A stretch of 64,000 nt of DNA from Serripes groenlandicus. Lineage: Eukaryota; Mollusca; Bivalvia; Cardiida; Cardiidae. Location: assembly GCA_031761405.1 (NCBI GenBank), contig JASEVX010000132.1, positions 482,692-546,691 of the forward strand, written 5' to 3'. Every line of letters begins with the position of its first letter. The stretch's first letter is position 1. This document shows, piece after piece, positions 20,794 through 31,090 of this stretch. Made by a program: the position numbers and the translations under genes. The notes under the pieces are model-generated. The model was given only the letters and a program-made list of their open reading frames with translations. It ran no database searches and was not told the origin of the DNA.

Positions 20794-21022
20794 TAATGAA
20801 TCTGCTGTGGTCGGGTGGTTAGCGTTGGGGATTTCGAAACTGGGTGTCCAGGGTTCGATCCCCAGTCGCGGCACAGTCATGGTGGAGTGCCCTTGGGCAA
20901 GGCACATTTTCTAGCCTAGTACTGGTTTGTTTACCTAGGGATAATGAATAAGTGAACTGTCGTTGTGATATAACTGAAATAATGTTGAAAGCGGCGTAAA
21001 ACCCCAATAAATAAATAAATAA
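20794..21022 (+). mobile_element. tRNA-derived SINE with 13 bp target duplication
   Basis: Head GTGGTCGGGTGGTTAGCG (A box) and GGTTCGATCCCC (B box, near consensus). Body GCCCTTGGGCAAGGCAC, tail AAAACCCCAATAAATAAATA. Perfect 13 bp direct repeats ATATAGTGTTTCC at 20781-20793 and 21023-21035. A different subtype from the SINE at 7597 but sharing the 3' part. Confidence 0.9.
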
Positions 21023-21149
21023 ATATAGTGTTTCCATATTTTTGCTATAAAAATGTTTACAAAGTCATCTGCTGTAATATTGTTGTATGTGGGAACCAGT
21101 TTTAACATGCTGTAAAACCCAATAAAACAAACAAACAGATACTTTTCAG

Positions 21150-21222
21150 GGAGCAGAGAGTGACTGGTGTAGCAATAATTTTCATGATTGGATGTTCTGT
21201 TTTTCTTACATCATTACTAAAG
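21150..21222 (+). CDS. slc4: SLC4 transporter, exon 4
   Basis: 73 nt. Phase fits exon 3a exactly (AG|G). CTTTTCAG acceptor, GTAAGA donor. Encodes the family signature REQRVTG followed by VAIIFMIGCSVFLTSLLK, one transmembrane helix. Confidence 0.95.
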
Positions 21223-21295
21223 GTAAGATTAGTTAAATCAATGCATCTCATCTTCAAGCATCCTCTCATGTTATATTTTTAGCATATTCTTTCTT

Positions 21296-23054
21296 TTTAG
21301 CTCACCTATGCACAAAGTGCAAGGTGAGCTTTTGTGATCGCTCACCGTCCGTCGTCGTCCGTCGTCCGTCCGTTCACATTTTCCTACAAACGACTTCTCC
21401 TCCTAAACCAATTAACCAAATTCAAAATAATTTTACAGGAATGTTCCTTGGGTGGATCTCTTTCAAACTTGTTCAAAGAATTCTATTCCATGGAGAACTT
21501 TGGTTGCCACGGCAACAAAAAAGGGAAAATTAACCAAAACTTAAAAAATCTTCTTGTCCAAAAGTACTGGCCCGATTTAAAAATTATTTTGCACAAATGT
21601 TCCTTGGGGTACCTTCTACCAAGATTGTTCAAATATTTACGATCCGTTGAAAAACATGGCCGCCAGGGGGCGGAGCCTATTTTCATTATATGTGCATTGT
21701 TAAAACTTTAAAAATCCTCTTGTCCAAAAGTACTGGCCCTATTTGAAAATTATTTTGCGCAAATGTTTCTTGGGGTACCTTCTACCAAGATTGTTCAAAT
21801 ATTTTAGATCCGTTGAAAAACATGGCCGCCAGGGGGCGGAGCTTGTTTTCCTTATATGTGCATTGTTAAAACTTTAAAAATCTTCTTGTCCAAAAGTACT
21901 GGCCCGTTTGAAAATTATTTTGCACAAATGTTCCTTGGGGTACCTTCTACCAAGATTGTTCAAATATTTCTGATCCGTTGAAAAACATGGCCGCCAGGGG
22001 GCGGAGCCTATTTTCATTATATGTGTATTGTTAAAACTTTAAAAATCTTCTTGTCCAAAAGTACTGGCCCGATTTGAAAATTATTTTGCACAAATGTTCC
22101 TTGGGGCACCTTTTACCAAGATTGTTTAAATATTTCCGGTCCGTTGAAAAACATGGCCGCCAGGGGGCGGAGCTTGTTTTCCTTATGTGCATTGTTAAAA
22201 CTTTAAAAAATCTTCTCGTCCAAAAGTACTGGCCCGATTTGAAAATTATTTTGCACAAATGTTCCTTGGGGCACCCTTTGACAAAATTGTTCAAATATTT
22301 CTGATCCGTTGAAAAACATGGCCGCCAGGGGGCGGAGCTTGTTCATAGACTCATATAGGGAAAAACCTTTAAAAAATTTCTTGTCTAAGAATTTTCTTGT
22401 CTAAATGTAGAGGCCTTTAATATTTGGTATGTAGCATCATCTAGTGGACTTCTACCAAGATTGTTCAAATTATAGCCCTGGGGTCAAAAAATGACCCCTC
22501 CCCTGGGGTCTATTGTTTTACATAGACTCATATAGAGAAATTTAAAAAAAATATATTTTCTGAAAGTAGAGGGCCCCGGCCTTTGATATGTAGCTTGCAT
22601 ATTGGACCTCTACCAAGATTATTCAAATTATAACCCTGGGGTGAAAAATGACTCCATCCCGGGGGTCACTTGTTTTACATATACTCATAGAGGGAAAAAA
22701 CTATAAAAATCTTCTCGTCTAAAAGTTTAATATTTGAAATCTAACTTCATCTAGTGGACTAGATTGGTCAAATTATTATAGCCCTGGTGTCAAACATGGC
22801 TCCACCCTGGGGATCACTTGTTTTACATAGACTTGTTAAGGTAAACAATTTTAAAATATTCTTGTCCATTTGCCATGAATGTTCCTTGGGTGCCCCTCTA
22901 CTAAGACTTCCAATTATTTTGATAGGATGATAAACATGGCCACCAGGGGTTGTTGCTTGTTTTCTGTATATATGTATAGACAAAGAACAATGAAAACTGT
23001 TTAAGTTTGATTAAATCAGGTGAGCGCTATAGGACCATCATGGTCCTCTTGTTT
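21296..23054 (+). mobile_element. Family D-like element with divergent core units
   Basis: Starts TTTAGCTCACCTATGCAC and ends GGACCATCATGGTCC then CTCTTG-T. The first five core units (~166 bp, 21560-22340) carry CATGGCCGCCAGGGGGCGGAG. Later units (22400-22980) have a different body with CCCTGGGGTC. Composite of two core types under one set of termini. Confidence 0.85.
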
Positions 23055-23059
23055 ATAAA

Positions 23060-23272
23060 CGCCTGATGAAAAATCACCTCTGCAGCAGACGGCTTTTTGA
23101 AGACATAGTGACAAAGGAAGAAATTGCTCAAAACAAGCAATTTCTCCTTTTGCCACAATGTTTTTCCACTTTTAGTTTAGGTTATCCATTTAATTATAGA
23201 GATTTTCTATTTATTGACAAAATTCGTTCAAAGTCTTCTGCTACAGAATTGTCGTATAAGGGAAAGGGTTAA
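23060..23272 (+). mobile_element. TTAA MITE, left-truncated
   Basis: CTCTGCAGCAGACGGC through GAAATTGCTCAAAACAAGCAA and GTCGTATAAGGGAAAGGGTTAA. The left terminus is missing where the family D element abuts it. Confidence 0.75.
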
Positions 23273-23289
23273 TTAGCAGCGACAACACT

Positions 23290-24547
23290 TTTTAGCTCAC
23301 ATGAGCTTTGCTCAAGGTGAGTTATTGTGATCGCCTTTTGTCCGGCGTCCGTCGTCCGTCGTGCGTCAACTTCTGTAACCAGTGGGTCAATTGGGATGAA
23401 TCTTCACAGAAAGCATCCTCTCGATGACCTCACCAGAATTCCTTCAATTTTTTGGGATCCATGCAGAATTCTGGTTTCCATGGCAACGAAACCGAAAAAA
23501 CTTCAAAATTCTTCTTCTCCCAAACTGGTTAGCAGATTTTCAAATTAATTTGTAGAAATGTTACTTAGATGACCCTCTATCAGATTCCTTCAAGCCATGT
23601 TGATTGATCGAAAAACATGGCCGCCAGGGGGGGGCGGGGCTATTTTGCCTTATATGGCTATAGTGAAAACTTAAAAAAATCTTCCCCTCCGAAAGTGTCA
23701 GGCAGATTTTCAAATAATTTTGTAGAAATGTTCCTTGGGTGACCCTCTATCAGATTCCTTCAAGCCATGTTGATTGGTCGAAAAACATGGCCGCCAGGGG
23801 GGGGGGGGGGGGGGGGGGCTATTTTGCCTTATATGGCTATAGTGCAAACTTAAAAAATCTTCTCCTCCAAAAGTGTCAGGCCGATTTTCAAATAATTTTG
23901 TAGAAATGTTCCTTGGGTAATCTTCTATCAGAATCCTTCAAGCCATGTTGATTGGTCAAAAAACATGGCCGCCAGAGGGCGGGGCTATTTTACATTTTAT
24001 GGCTATAGTGAAAACTTAAAAAATCTCTTCTCCGAAAGTGTTCAGCCGATTTTCAAATAATTTTGTAGAAATGTTCATTAGGTGACCCTCTATCAGATTC
24101 CTTCAAGCCATGTTGATTGGTAGAAAAATATGGCCGCCAGAGGGCGGGGCTATTTTGCCTTAAATTACCATAGTGAAAACTTAAAAAATCTTCTTCTCCG
24201 AAAGTGTCAGGCCGATTTTCAAATAATTTTGTAGAAATGTTCCTTGGATGACCCACTTTCAGATTCCTTCAAGCCATGTTGATTGTTCAGAAAACATGGC
24301 CTCCAGTGGGCAGGGCTATAGCATTATATGGCTATAGTGAAAACTTAAAAAATCTTCTCCTCCAAAAGTGTCTGGCCGATTTTCAAATAATTTTGTAGAA
24401 ATGTTCCTTGGGTGACCCTCTATCAGATTCCTTCAAACCAAGTTGATTGGTCGGAAACTATGACTGCCAGGGGGCGGGGCTTATATAGCTAAAGTGAACA
24501 AAAAAAAATCAGGTGAGCGATTCCAGGGCCATCATGGCCCTCTTGTT
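23290..24547 (+). mobile_element. Family D element, full length
   Basis: Start TTTAGCTCACATGAGC, six to seven ~165 bp units, 3' hairpin GGGCCATCATGGCCC then CTCTTG-T. 22-base G run at 23797-23818. Confidence 0.88.
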
Positions 24548-24559
24548 ATTTCTAAATGA

Positions 24560-24662
24560 CTCAATTTCTGCATAAATGACCCCTGTAATAAAAGACCACC
24601 TGTGAACAAAGACCAGTTTGGTATCTTCCCATGGGTGGTAGTAAAACACAGGTTGGACTGTA
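24560..24662 (+). repeat. Dispersed repeat fragment
   Basis: AAAGACCACCTGTGAACAAAGACC...ACAGGTTGGACTGTAT resembles, in part inverted, the segment at 43010-43172. Both look like fragments of one dispersed repeat. Confidence 0.5.
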
Positions 24663-24681
24663 TATGTAATACATTTTTCAG

Positions 24682-24741
24682 TTTATACTGATGCCTATAG
24701 TCTATGTGGTATTTCTGTATACTGGCATCTCCTGACTGGAC
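24682..24741 (+). pseudogene. Diverged outlying copy of the SLC4 exon 5 edge
   Basis: After CATTTTTCAG the sequence reads FILMPIVYVVFLYTGIS then stop, a degenerate relative of the exon start [17 protein letters not shown]. It shows that the edge duplication has an older member. Confidence 0.7.
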
Positions 24742-24834
24742 TATATGTTAACTATATGTTTACTATATGTTGATGAAGTATTTCTGTAATTGATCTTCTC
24801 CCATCTAACCTATATGTGTGTGATATATTGTCAG

Positions 24835-25170
24835 TTCATCCCAATGCCTGTACTCTACAGGGTATTTCTTTACATGGGTATCTCCTACCTAACCTATATG
24901 TGTGTGATATATTGTCAGTTCATCCCAATGCCTGTACTCTACGGGGTATTTCTTTACATGGGTATCTCCTACCTAACCTATAAGTGTGGGATATATTTTC
25001 AGTTCATCCCAATGCCTGTACTCTACGGGGTATTTCTTTACAAGGGTATCTCCTACCTAACTTTTATATGTGTGATATATTGTCAGTTCATCCCAATGCC
25101 TGTACTCTACGGGGTATTTCTTTACAAGGGTATCTCCTACTTAACCTATATATGTGTGATATATTTTCAG
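24835..25170 (+). repeat. Four 84 bp tandem copies of the SLC4 exon 5 5' edge
   Basis: TTCATCCCAATGCCTGTACT begins at 24835, 24919, 25003 and 25087, each exactly 84 bp (28 codons) apart and in register with the real exon start at 25171. Every copy carries 60 nt of exon sequence plus about 24 nt of upstream intron ending in TATTGTCAG or TATTTTCAG. All four are stop-free and in frame with exon 5, so each AG is a credible in-frame alternative acceptor adding 28, 56, 84 or 112 residues. Confidence 0.93.
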
Positions 25171-25416
25171 TTCATTCCAATGCCTGTACTCTACGGGGTA
25201 TTTCTTTACATGGGTATCTCCTCATTGAAAGGCATGCAGCTGGTGAACCGAATCCTCATCGTTTTTATGCCGATGAAGTATCAGCCAGACTATACCTACC
25301 TCCGTCATGTGAGAGTCAGAAGAGTTCACTTTTTCACATTCATTCAGGTGCTTCGTCTCGCGCTGCTCTGGGTCATCAAGACGATTAAAAGCATTTCTAT
25401 AGCATTTCCTATTATG
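25171..25416 (+). CDS. slc4: SLC4 transporter, exon 5
   Basis: 246 nt, phase 0, donor GTGAGT. Encodes [20 protein letters not shown] (near-invariant in the family), then [15 protein letters not shown], the [12 protein letters not shown] loop and the helix [10 protein letters not shown]...FPIM: two transmembrane segments and the intervening cytoplasmic loop. The start is taken as 25171 because only that copy continues into SSLKGMQ as in homologues. Confidence 0.95.
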
Positions 25417-25477
25417 GTGAGTTTTAGATCCAGTAATCAGAGGGGATTTTGTCTTCCCTCCTTTGTTTTTTTGCGGA

Positions 25478-25765
25478 GCCCTAGTAGCAAAGCGGGCTGT
25501 CAATCCAGGGGTTGTGAGTTTGATCCCCAGCTGACTACCAACATTCTTTCCAATGATTGACAAAAAGTCAATGTGTCAAGCTTCATTTGTCTTCCACCAA
25601 TGGGCTAACAGTTTGTGTGGAAAAGCAAAAAGTTACATTGTACTTGGAAAGACAGTTGTGTGGAGTATTGGTTTTAGAAAGCCAGGAAACACATGGGTAG
25701 TTGAACTGGCCATAGTGATATGATTGAATAATTGTTGAAAATGGTATTAAACTCCTGTCAATCAA
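25478..25765 (+). mobile_element. tRNA-derived SINE
   Basis: Same subtype as at 7597: GAGCCCTAGTAGC head, GGTTGTGAGTTTGATCCC B box, CACCAATGGGCTAAC body, ATGGTATTAAACTCC tail with TCAATCAA end. Moderately diverged. Confidence 0.8.
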
Positions 25766-25864
25766 TGGAAACATTTTGAAAAAAGTATGAAAAATCCATA
25801 GATAAAAGTATAATTATTGATTAAATTCGTAGGTAAACAATTAAATGTACTTTTTATCTGAAGT

Positions 25865-26066
25865 ATCCACATTGACCAAGTGCTTAGCATCGTGGATTTG
25901 GAACCAGACATCCCAGGTTCGATCCCATTTTTGATTGCCATGGTAGAGTGCCATTTGGTAAGGAACATTTCCTAGCCTAGTACTGTAGTGTTTAAGTCAT
26001 GAATAAGTTAACTGTCGCAGTGGTATAACGTGAAATAATGTTGAAAATGCCGTAAAAACCCAATAA
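25865..26066 (+). mobile_element. tRNA-derived SINE, second subtype
   Basis: Relative of the 20794 SINE: AGTGCTTAGCATCG A-box region, GGTTCGATCCC B box, TTTCCTAGCCTAGTACTG body, GCCGTAAAAACCCAATAAA tail. Confidence 0.78.
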
Positions 26067-26511
26067 AAGGAAACAAATTTTTATCTCTGTGGTGCCACTT
26101 TCTGTTTATTCAAAACTGTCTGGAAAAAAATATGTGGAACAATTGCTAATGGTTAAAATTCTCTCTTTCCTCTCAATTCTCAAAGTTCACGTTTTCAGTG
26201 TCATTAAATTGCGTATTTATCAGGAAGAGGACTTTGTACATTTTGAAAATTTAAAACAAAGTTAACACTCCTAGATACAAAGGCAACAGTTTAATTTTCA
26301 GAAAGAATATGTTTCAAATTAGAATTTATATTGTCCTTTTTAACTCTTTCCAACAAAACAAATTTGCAGCAGCAGTCATCTTTGAATACACCTATAGGTA
26401 GCAATATGGAAGTTCTCTTACTGAAACATTGTGGCAAAAGTAAATATAGCACATAATGAGTAATTACTCCTTTTGTCACAATGCTTTCTACAATTTTATG
26501 AATTGTACTTA

Positions 26512-26726
26512 CATTGGACGCTTTCTGACGCCTCTGCAGCATACGGCTTTTTGAAAACATAGTGACAAAAGAAGAAATTGCACAAAACGTGCAATTTCTC
26601 CTTTTGCCACAATGCTTTCCACTTTTCCTCATAGGTTATCTATTCAATTATGGAGATTTTCTAATTTTTGACAAAATAGGTTCAAAGTCGTCTACTGCAT
26701 AATTGCTGTATGAGGGAAAGGGTTAA
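26512..26726 (+). mobile_element. TTAA MITE copy, degenerate left end
   Basis: GACGCTTTCTGACGCCTCTG start, TTGCACAAAACGTGCAA internal palindrome, TATGAGGGAAAGGGTTAA right terminus. No clear left TTAA. Confidence 0.78.
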
Positions 26727-26828
26727 GAAATATTTCCCATATAGCTGCCAAGATATTTTCAAATATGTCGTTTGCTGCAGATACGATGACGGAATGGGCA
26801 AATGACATGTTGGATTAGGTATTTGACA

Positions 26829-27058
26829 TTAACCCTTTCCCTCATACAACAATTCTGCAGCAGACGACTTTGAACATATTTTGTAAAAAAATGGAAAATC
26901 TCAATAATTGAATGGATAACCTATGACTTAAAGTGGAAAGCATTGTGGCAAAAGGAGAAATTGCTCGTTTTGAGCAATTTCTTCTTTTGTCACTATGTTT
27001 TCACAAACCTGTCTGCTGCAGAGGCTTCAGAAAGCGTTTATATGAGGGAAAGGGTTAA
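26829..27058 (+). mobile_element. TTAA MITE copy, full length
   Basis: 230 bp, TTAACCCTTTCCCTCATA and TATGAGGGAAAGGGTTAA at the two ends, internal AAATTGCTCGTTTTGAGCAA palindrome. One of the best-preserved copies. Confidence 0.9.
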
Positions 27059-27095
27059 CAGACCATATCCCATGAGTTGTTGTATTTATGTGTAG

Positions 27096-27233
27096 GTACT
27101 TGGCATGTGCTTCATCAGGAAGGGTTTGGTTTCCCTTTTCACCCAGACGGAATTAAAATGGCTGGATGACATCATGCCGTAAATGAACAGACGAGAGAAG
27201 GACGACAAGGAGAGAGAATTTAAAGTGGTTGAG
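27096..27233 (+). CDS. slc4: SLC4 transporter, exon 6, with in-frame TAA or internal donor
   Basis: Acceptor TTTATGTGTAG. Encodes VLGMCFIRKGLVSLFTQTEL and KWLDDIMP, matching the conserved end of the membrane domain (WLDDLMPE in relatives). The next codon is TAA (27180-27182), yet the same frame continues MNRREKDDKEREFKVVE to a GT at 27234, which has the charged character expected of the family's cytoplasmic tail. Three readings: the protein ends here; the exon ends at 27178, using GTAAAT at 27179 as donor; or a Glu codon has become a stop in this haplotype. Later exons, if any, were not found. Confidence 0.85.
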
Positions 27234-27521
27234 GTACTAAAAAAATTATATATTCTTATGAATTATACACGTTTTCATAGTTTTGAACTGTTATATTCAT
27301 ATCATTTTCTACTTCAGAACAGACTTAAAAAACTTTGGTGCTCTGGTTTGTGGGGTTAGTATTACTTACAACTGACTGGCTGGTGTCAAGATAAATGAAC
27401 AAGTAGTATTGTACTGGTAAATTACCCAGGAAACACCATCATATAACTAAAAAAAAATGTTGAAAGTACCAAACCATACCTACTTCAGAATTCTGGAGTC
27501 TGTTAAAACAGTACAGTCCTT

Positions 27522-27903
27522 ATTAGCTCACTTGTCACGTTGTCTGTCCACAATTTCTTGTGAACAGGATCAATTCTTCATTTATTATCCCATGTTTACC
27601 AAACTTATTTAGTAGCTAGGTTCCTTTCATGCATGACGGGATTATAACCCTTTAAAATTGGCAAAATTGCTATACTTGACCTTGTGAACAAGTCATCATT
27701 TATTATCCGATGTTTACCAAACTTATACAGTAGCTAGATATACATGAGAGCTTGGTTCCTTTTAAAAGATCCGTCCATGCATGACTGAATTATGGCTCTT
27801 TGAAATTGGCAAAATTGTTATCTATTATTGAAGAGCAATTAAATTAGGACCCTAAAACACTTACAAAGGTGAGCGATATAGGGCCATCATGGCCCTCTTG
27901 TTT
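27522..27903 (+). mobile_element. Short family D-type element with another core
   Basis: Starts TTAGCTCACTTGTCACG and ends AGGTGAGCGATATAGGGCC, ATCATGGCCC, CTCTTG-T. The two core units (TTATTATCC(C/G)ATGTTTACC) are not the CGCCAGGGGGCG type but resemble family E cores (TTCCTTT...CATGCATGAC). Confidence 0.8.
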
Positions 27904-28198
27904 ATGAAATGGCCATTATAATATCATATGATATTCAGGGTCAGATCGAATATAATCCTTTTCCTACATTCAACAAAACTGCAGCAGATAACTTTGAAAG
28001 CATCTAAGGAAAAACGGGGGGAAATCTCTACAAATGAAAATGTAATTATTTAAAAAAGAATTTAAAACAGTGGCAAACATTGCAAACATTGGAAAGAGTA
28101 AAGAGCATTGTTGGGAAAAGGAAAAAAGTGTTTCCTTTACTTCTATGGTTTCCATTCAAAGGACAAATTGCTTCAGTATTCTTAAAAGTTATGTCTAT

Positions 28199-28440
28199 TA
28201 ACCCTTTCCCTCATACAGACTCTTTCTGACACCTCTGCAAAAAAAAAGGATTTTGAAACTGGAAATATGATCCTTAACCCTTTCCCTCATATAGACGCTT
28301 TCTGACGCCTCTGCAGCAGACAGCTTTTTGAAAACATTAAAAACATTGTGGCAAATTTTAAAAAAAAATAATGAAAGTAATTTTACCTTTAGCTTCAACA
28401 TTTCAACTCTATACAATGATTATAGTTTCTTTTATTCAGA
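28199..28440 (+). mobile_element. Two truncated TTAA MITEs in tandem
   Basis: TTAACCCTTTCCCTCATACAG at 28199 and TTAACCCTTTCCCTCATATAG at 28274 are left ends without matching right ends. The second runs through CAGACAGCTTTTTGAAAAC. Confidence 0.7.
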
Positions 28441-28792
28441 TTTTTCATATTTTTGTCTACAGACTTATCTCTCCAAACAACACCTTTGAAGAGGTAGTTC
28501 TTGTTTAGAACCAAAATTTAACATTTTCCCTATTCTATCTAAAAGCCCAAATGGAATATATTGAAAAGATTTTACCTTTTCCCACATGCAACAATTCTGC
28601 TGCAGACGACTTTAAAACATCTGAACAAAAATATAGAAAATTTCTTTATATAGAAGTTCAGTTTTAGAAAAGAGTTGAAAATGTTATCAAAATGTTTGCC
28701 ACAATGTTTTCAGATGACGTCTGCTGTAGAAAGCTTCTGTATGTGAGAAAGAGTTAAAAGTTGCAAAATCTTTATTAGCTCGACTTTTGAAA

Positions 28793-28936
28793 AAAATGAG
28801 AGCTATTGTCATGACCCTGGCGTCGGCGGCGGCATGGTTGTCCGGTTAAGGTTTTTTGTTTAGCTCCTTTTTTTTTTTTTTTTCTCCCTATCAGTCGAGC
28901 GTCTGTGCCGTACGCGGTGCTCTTGTTTTTATAAGT
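28793..28936 (+). mobile_element. Very short hairpin-ended T-flanked element
   Basis: TTAGCTCGACTTTTGAAAAA start, CGTCGGCGGCGG microsatellite, CAGTCGAGCG and GTGCCGTACGCGGTGC near the 3' end, then TCTTG-T. It has no core repeat, so it shows the minimal terminal set. Confidence 0.7.
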
Positions 28937-28990
28937 TGTAAGAAATGATGTGACATACTTTCTGTTTTGGCTTAACCTTGTGTGTTATAA

Positions 28991-29215
28991 GCCGAGCCCT
29001 GGTAGCTCAGTTGGTAGCGACACAGGCTGTCACTCCAGAGGTTGTGAGTTTGAATCCCAGCTTGGCCAACATTCTTTCCGACATTTGACTTAAGTATATG
29101 TGACAAACTTCATTCGTTTTTCACCAATGGGCTTACAGTCTATGTTGAAAACTAGCCGTGATATGACTGAAAATTTGTTGAAAATGGCGTTTAGCCCCAA
29201 TTAATCAATCAATCA
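28991..29215 (+). mobile_element. tRNA-derived SINE
   Basis: GGTAGCTCAGTTGGTAGCG (close to a tRNA A box), GGTTGTGAGTTTGAATCCC B box, CACCAATGGGCTTAC body with an internal deletion, ATGGCGTTTAGCCCC tail and TTAATCAATCAATCA end. Confidence 0.85.
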
Positions 29216-29290
29216 TTGTGACAACGTGGCATAACTAATGAGACGTGTTTTTAGAATTTAATTTATAATTAGAAATTGACAAGTGTTTAA

Positions 29291-29520
29291 TTAACCCTTT
29301 CCCTCATATAGACGCTTTCTGACGCCTCTGCAGCAGACAGCTTTTTGAAAACATAGTGACAAAAGAAGAAATTGCTCGAAATGAGCAATTTCTCCTTTTG
29401 CCACAATGATTTCCACTTTTAGTCATAGGTTATCCATTCAAATATAGAGATTTTCTAATTTTTGACAAAATATGTTCAAAGTCGTCTGCTGCAGAATTGT
29501 CGTATGAAGGAAAGGTTTAA
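29291..29520 (+). mobile_element. TTAA MITE copy, full length
   Basis: TTAACCCTTTCCCTCATATAG start, AAATTGCTCGAAATGAGCAA palindrome, GTCGTATGAAGGAAAGGTTT end and TTAA. Confidence 0.88.
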
Positions 29521-29938
29521 ATTAAGGTTGGGTGGGTTAACAGTATCCAAAGAACAAGCTATCACTGTTTAACTTATTCTGTTGCAATTGATGTGTTTCT
29601 CGTACCTAGCGACTAACTAGCATTTCTTTTGCCACAATTGTTTCACCTTTGTTCAATAATTATACTTGCATAATTATAAAGCAAACTACTTTTACTATTT
29701 TTGCCTGGAAATTTTCTTTTGCATATTTATTGTGTGTGGGAAAGGGTTAGCTTAAATCACTTTGCTATTTAAACTGATTATTTTTTTCTGCTTAATTTTG
29801 CTTTTCGACATATATAATGATTTTGTGTTGCCTGCCTTGAGACTTATATTTTTTTCCACTCTCCGCCAATCTCTCCGTCAACACTTTTATTTACTGACAT
29901 GTTGGCAGGCAACACATGTGTTCCTTCAAACACTATTA

Positions 29939-30168
29939 TTTAACGCTTTCTCACATACAACATATCCGCAGCAGACGACTTTGAAAACATACCAGAAAAA
30001 AAAAATGGAAACTCCCTGTAAAAGAATACAATAATTGAATAGAGTTGAAAACATGGTGACAAATGGAGAAATTGCTCGTTTTGAGCAATTTATTCTTTTG
30101 ATGTCATGTTTTCAAAAAGCAGTCTGCTGCAGAGGCGTCATAAAGCGTCTGTATGAGGGTGGGGGTTT
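29939..30168 (+). mobile_element. TTAA MITE copy, diverged
   Basis: Left end TTTAACGCTTTCTCACATAC, internal AAATTGCTCGTTTTGAGCAA, right end GTATGAGGGTGGGGG. Both TTAA ends are eroded. Confidence 0.7.
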
Positions 30169-30206
30169 ATTAACTTTAGCTGTTTAACCAATAATTGTAA
30201 TATTTT

Positions 30207-31090
30207 TAGCTCTACTGGCCAAAGGCCAGAAGGGCTTATGTCGTGGCGATTTGTCCGTCGTCCGTGCGTCCGTCCGTCCGTAAACAATTTCTTGTTAACA
30301 CGATACAGTCTTCACTTTTGATTGTATCTCAACCAAACTTATACAGTAGTTAGATATCCATGAGAGCTCGGTTCCTTTCGAAAACCAACCAGATCCGCCC
30401 ATGCATGACTGGATTATGGCCCTTGAAATGGTCAAAATTGCTATTAAAGAGCTTGTTAACACGATACAGTCTTCACTTTTGATTGTATCTCAACTAAACT
30501 TATACAGTAGTTAGATATCCATGAGAGCTCGGTTCCTTTCGTACACCAGCCAGATCCGCCCATGCATGACTGGATTATGGCCCTTGAAATGGTCAAAATT
30601 GCTATAAAAGAGCTTGTTAACACGATACAGTCTTCACTTTTGATTGTATCTGAACCAAACTTATACAGTAGTTAGATATATACGAGAGCTCGGTTCCTTT
30701 CGAAAACCAGCCAGATCCGCTCATGCATGACTGGATTATGGCCCTTGAAATGGTCAAAATTGCTATAAAAGAGCTTGTTAACACGATACAGTCTTCACTT
30801 TTGATTGTATCTCAACCAAACTTATACAGTAGTTAGATATCCATGAGAGCTCGGTTCCTTTCGTAAACCAGCCAGATCCGCCTATACAAGACTGGATTAT
30901 GGCCCTTGAAATTGTTCAAATTGCTATAATTGAGCATATGCATGAACACAATAGAGGCTCTATTTACTATCTGATCTTCACCAAACTTAAGTAGTTAAAT
31001 ATTGATGAGAGCTTGGTTCCTTTTTAAAAACCAGCCAGATCCGGCAAGACTGGATTATGGCCCATGAAATTGTAAAAATTGCTATAATTA
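30207..31090 (+). mobile_element. Family E element, 5' part
   Basis: Starts TAGCTCTACTGGCCAAAGGC (TGGCC-AAA-GGCCA hairpin), CGTCGTCCGTGCGTCCGTC microsatellite, then five ~160 bp units with GTTAACACGATACAGTCTTC and CATGCATGACTGGATTATGG. Interrupted at 31090 by another element. Confidence 0.85.

Noticed and set aside
25222..25563. 113-residue minus-strand frame over SLC4 exon 5
   Set aside because: Antisense shadow of a conserved exon and the adjacent SINE.
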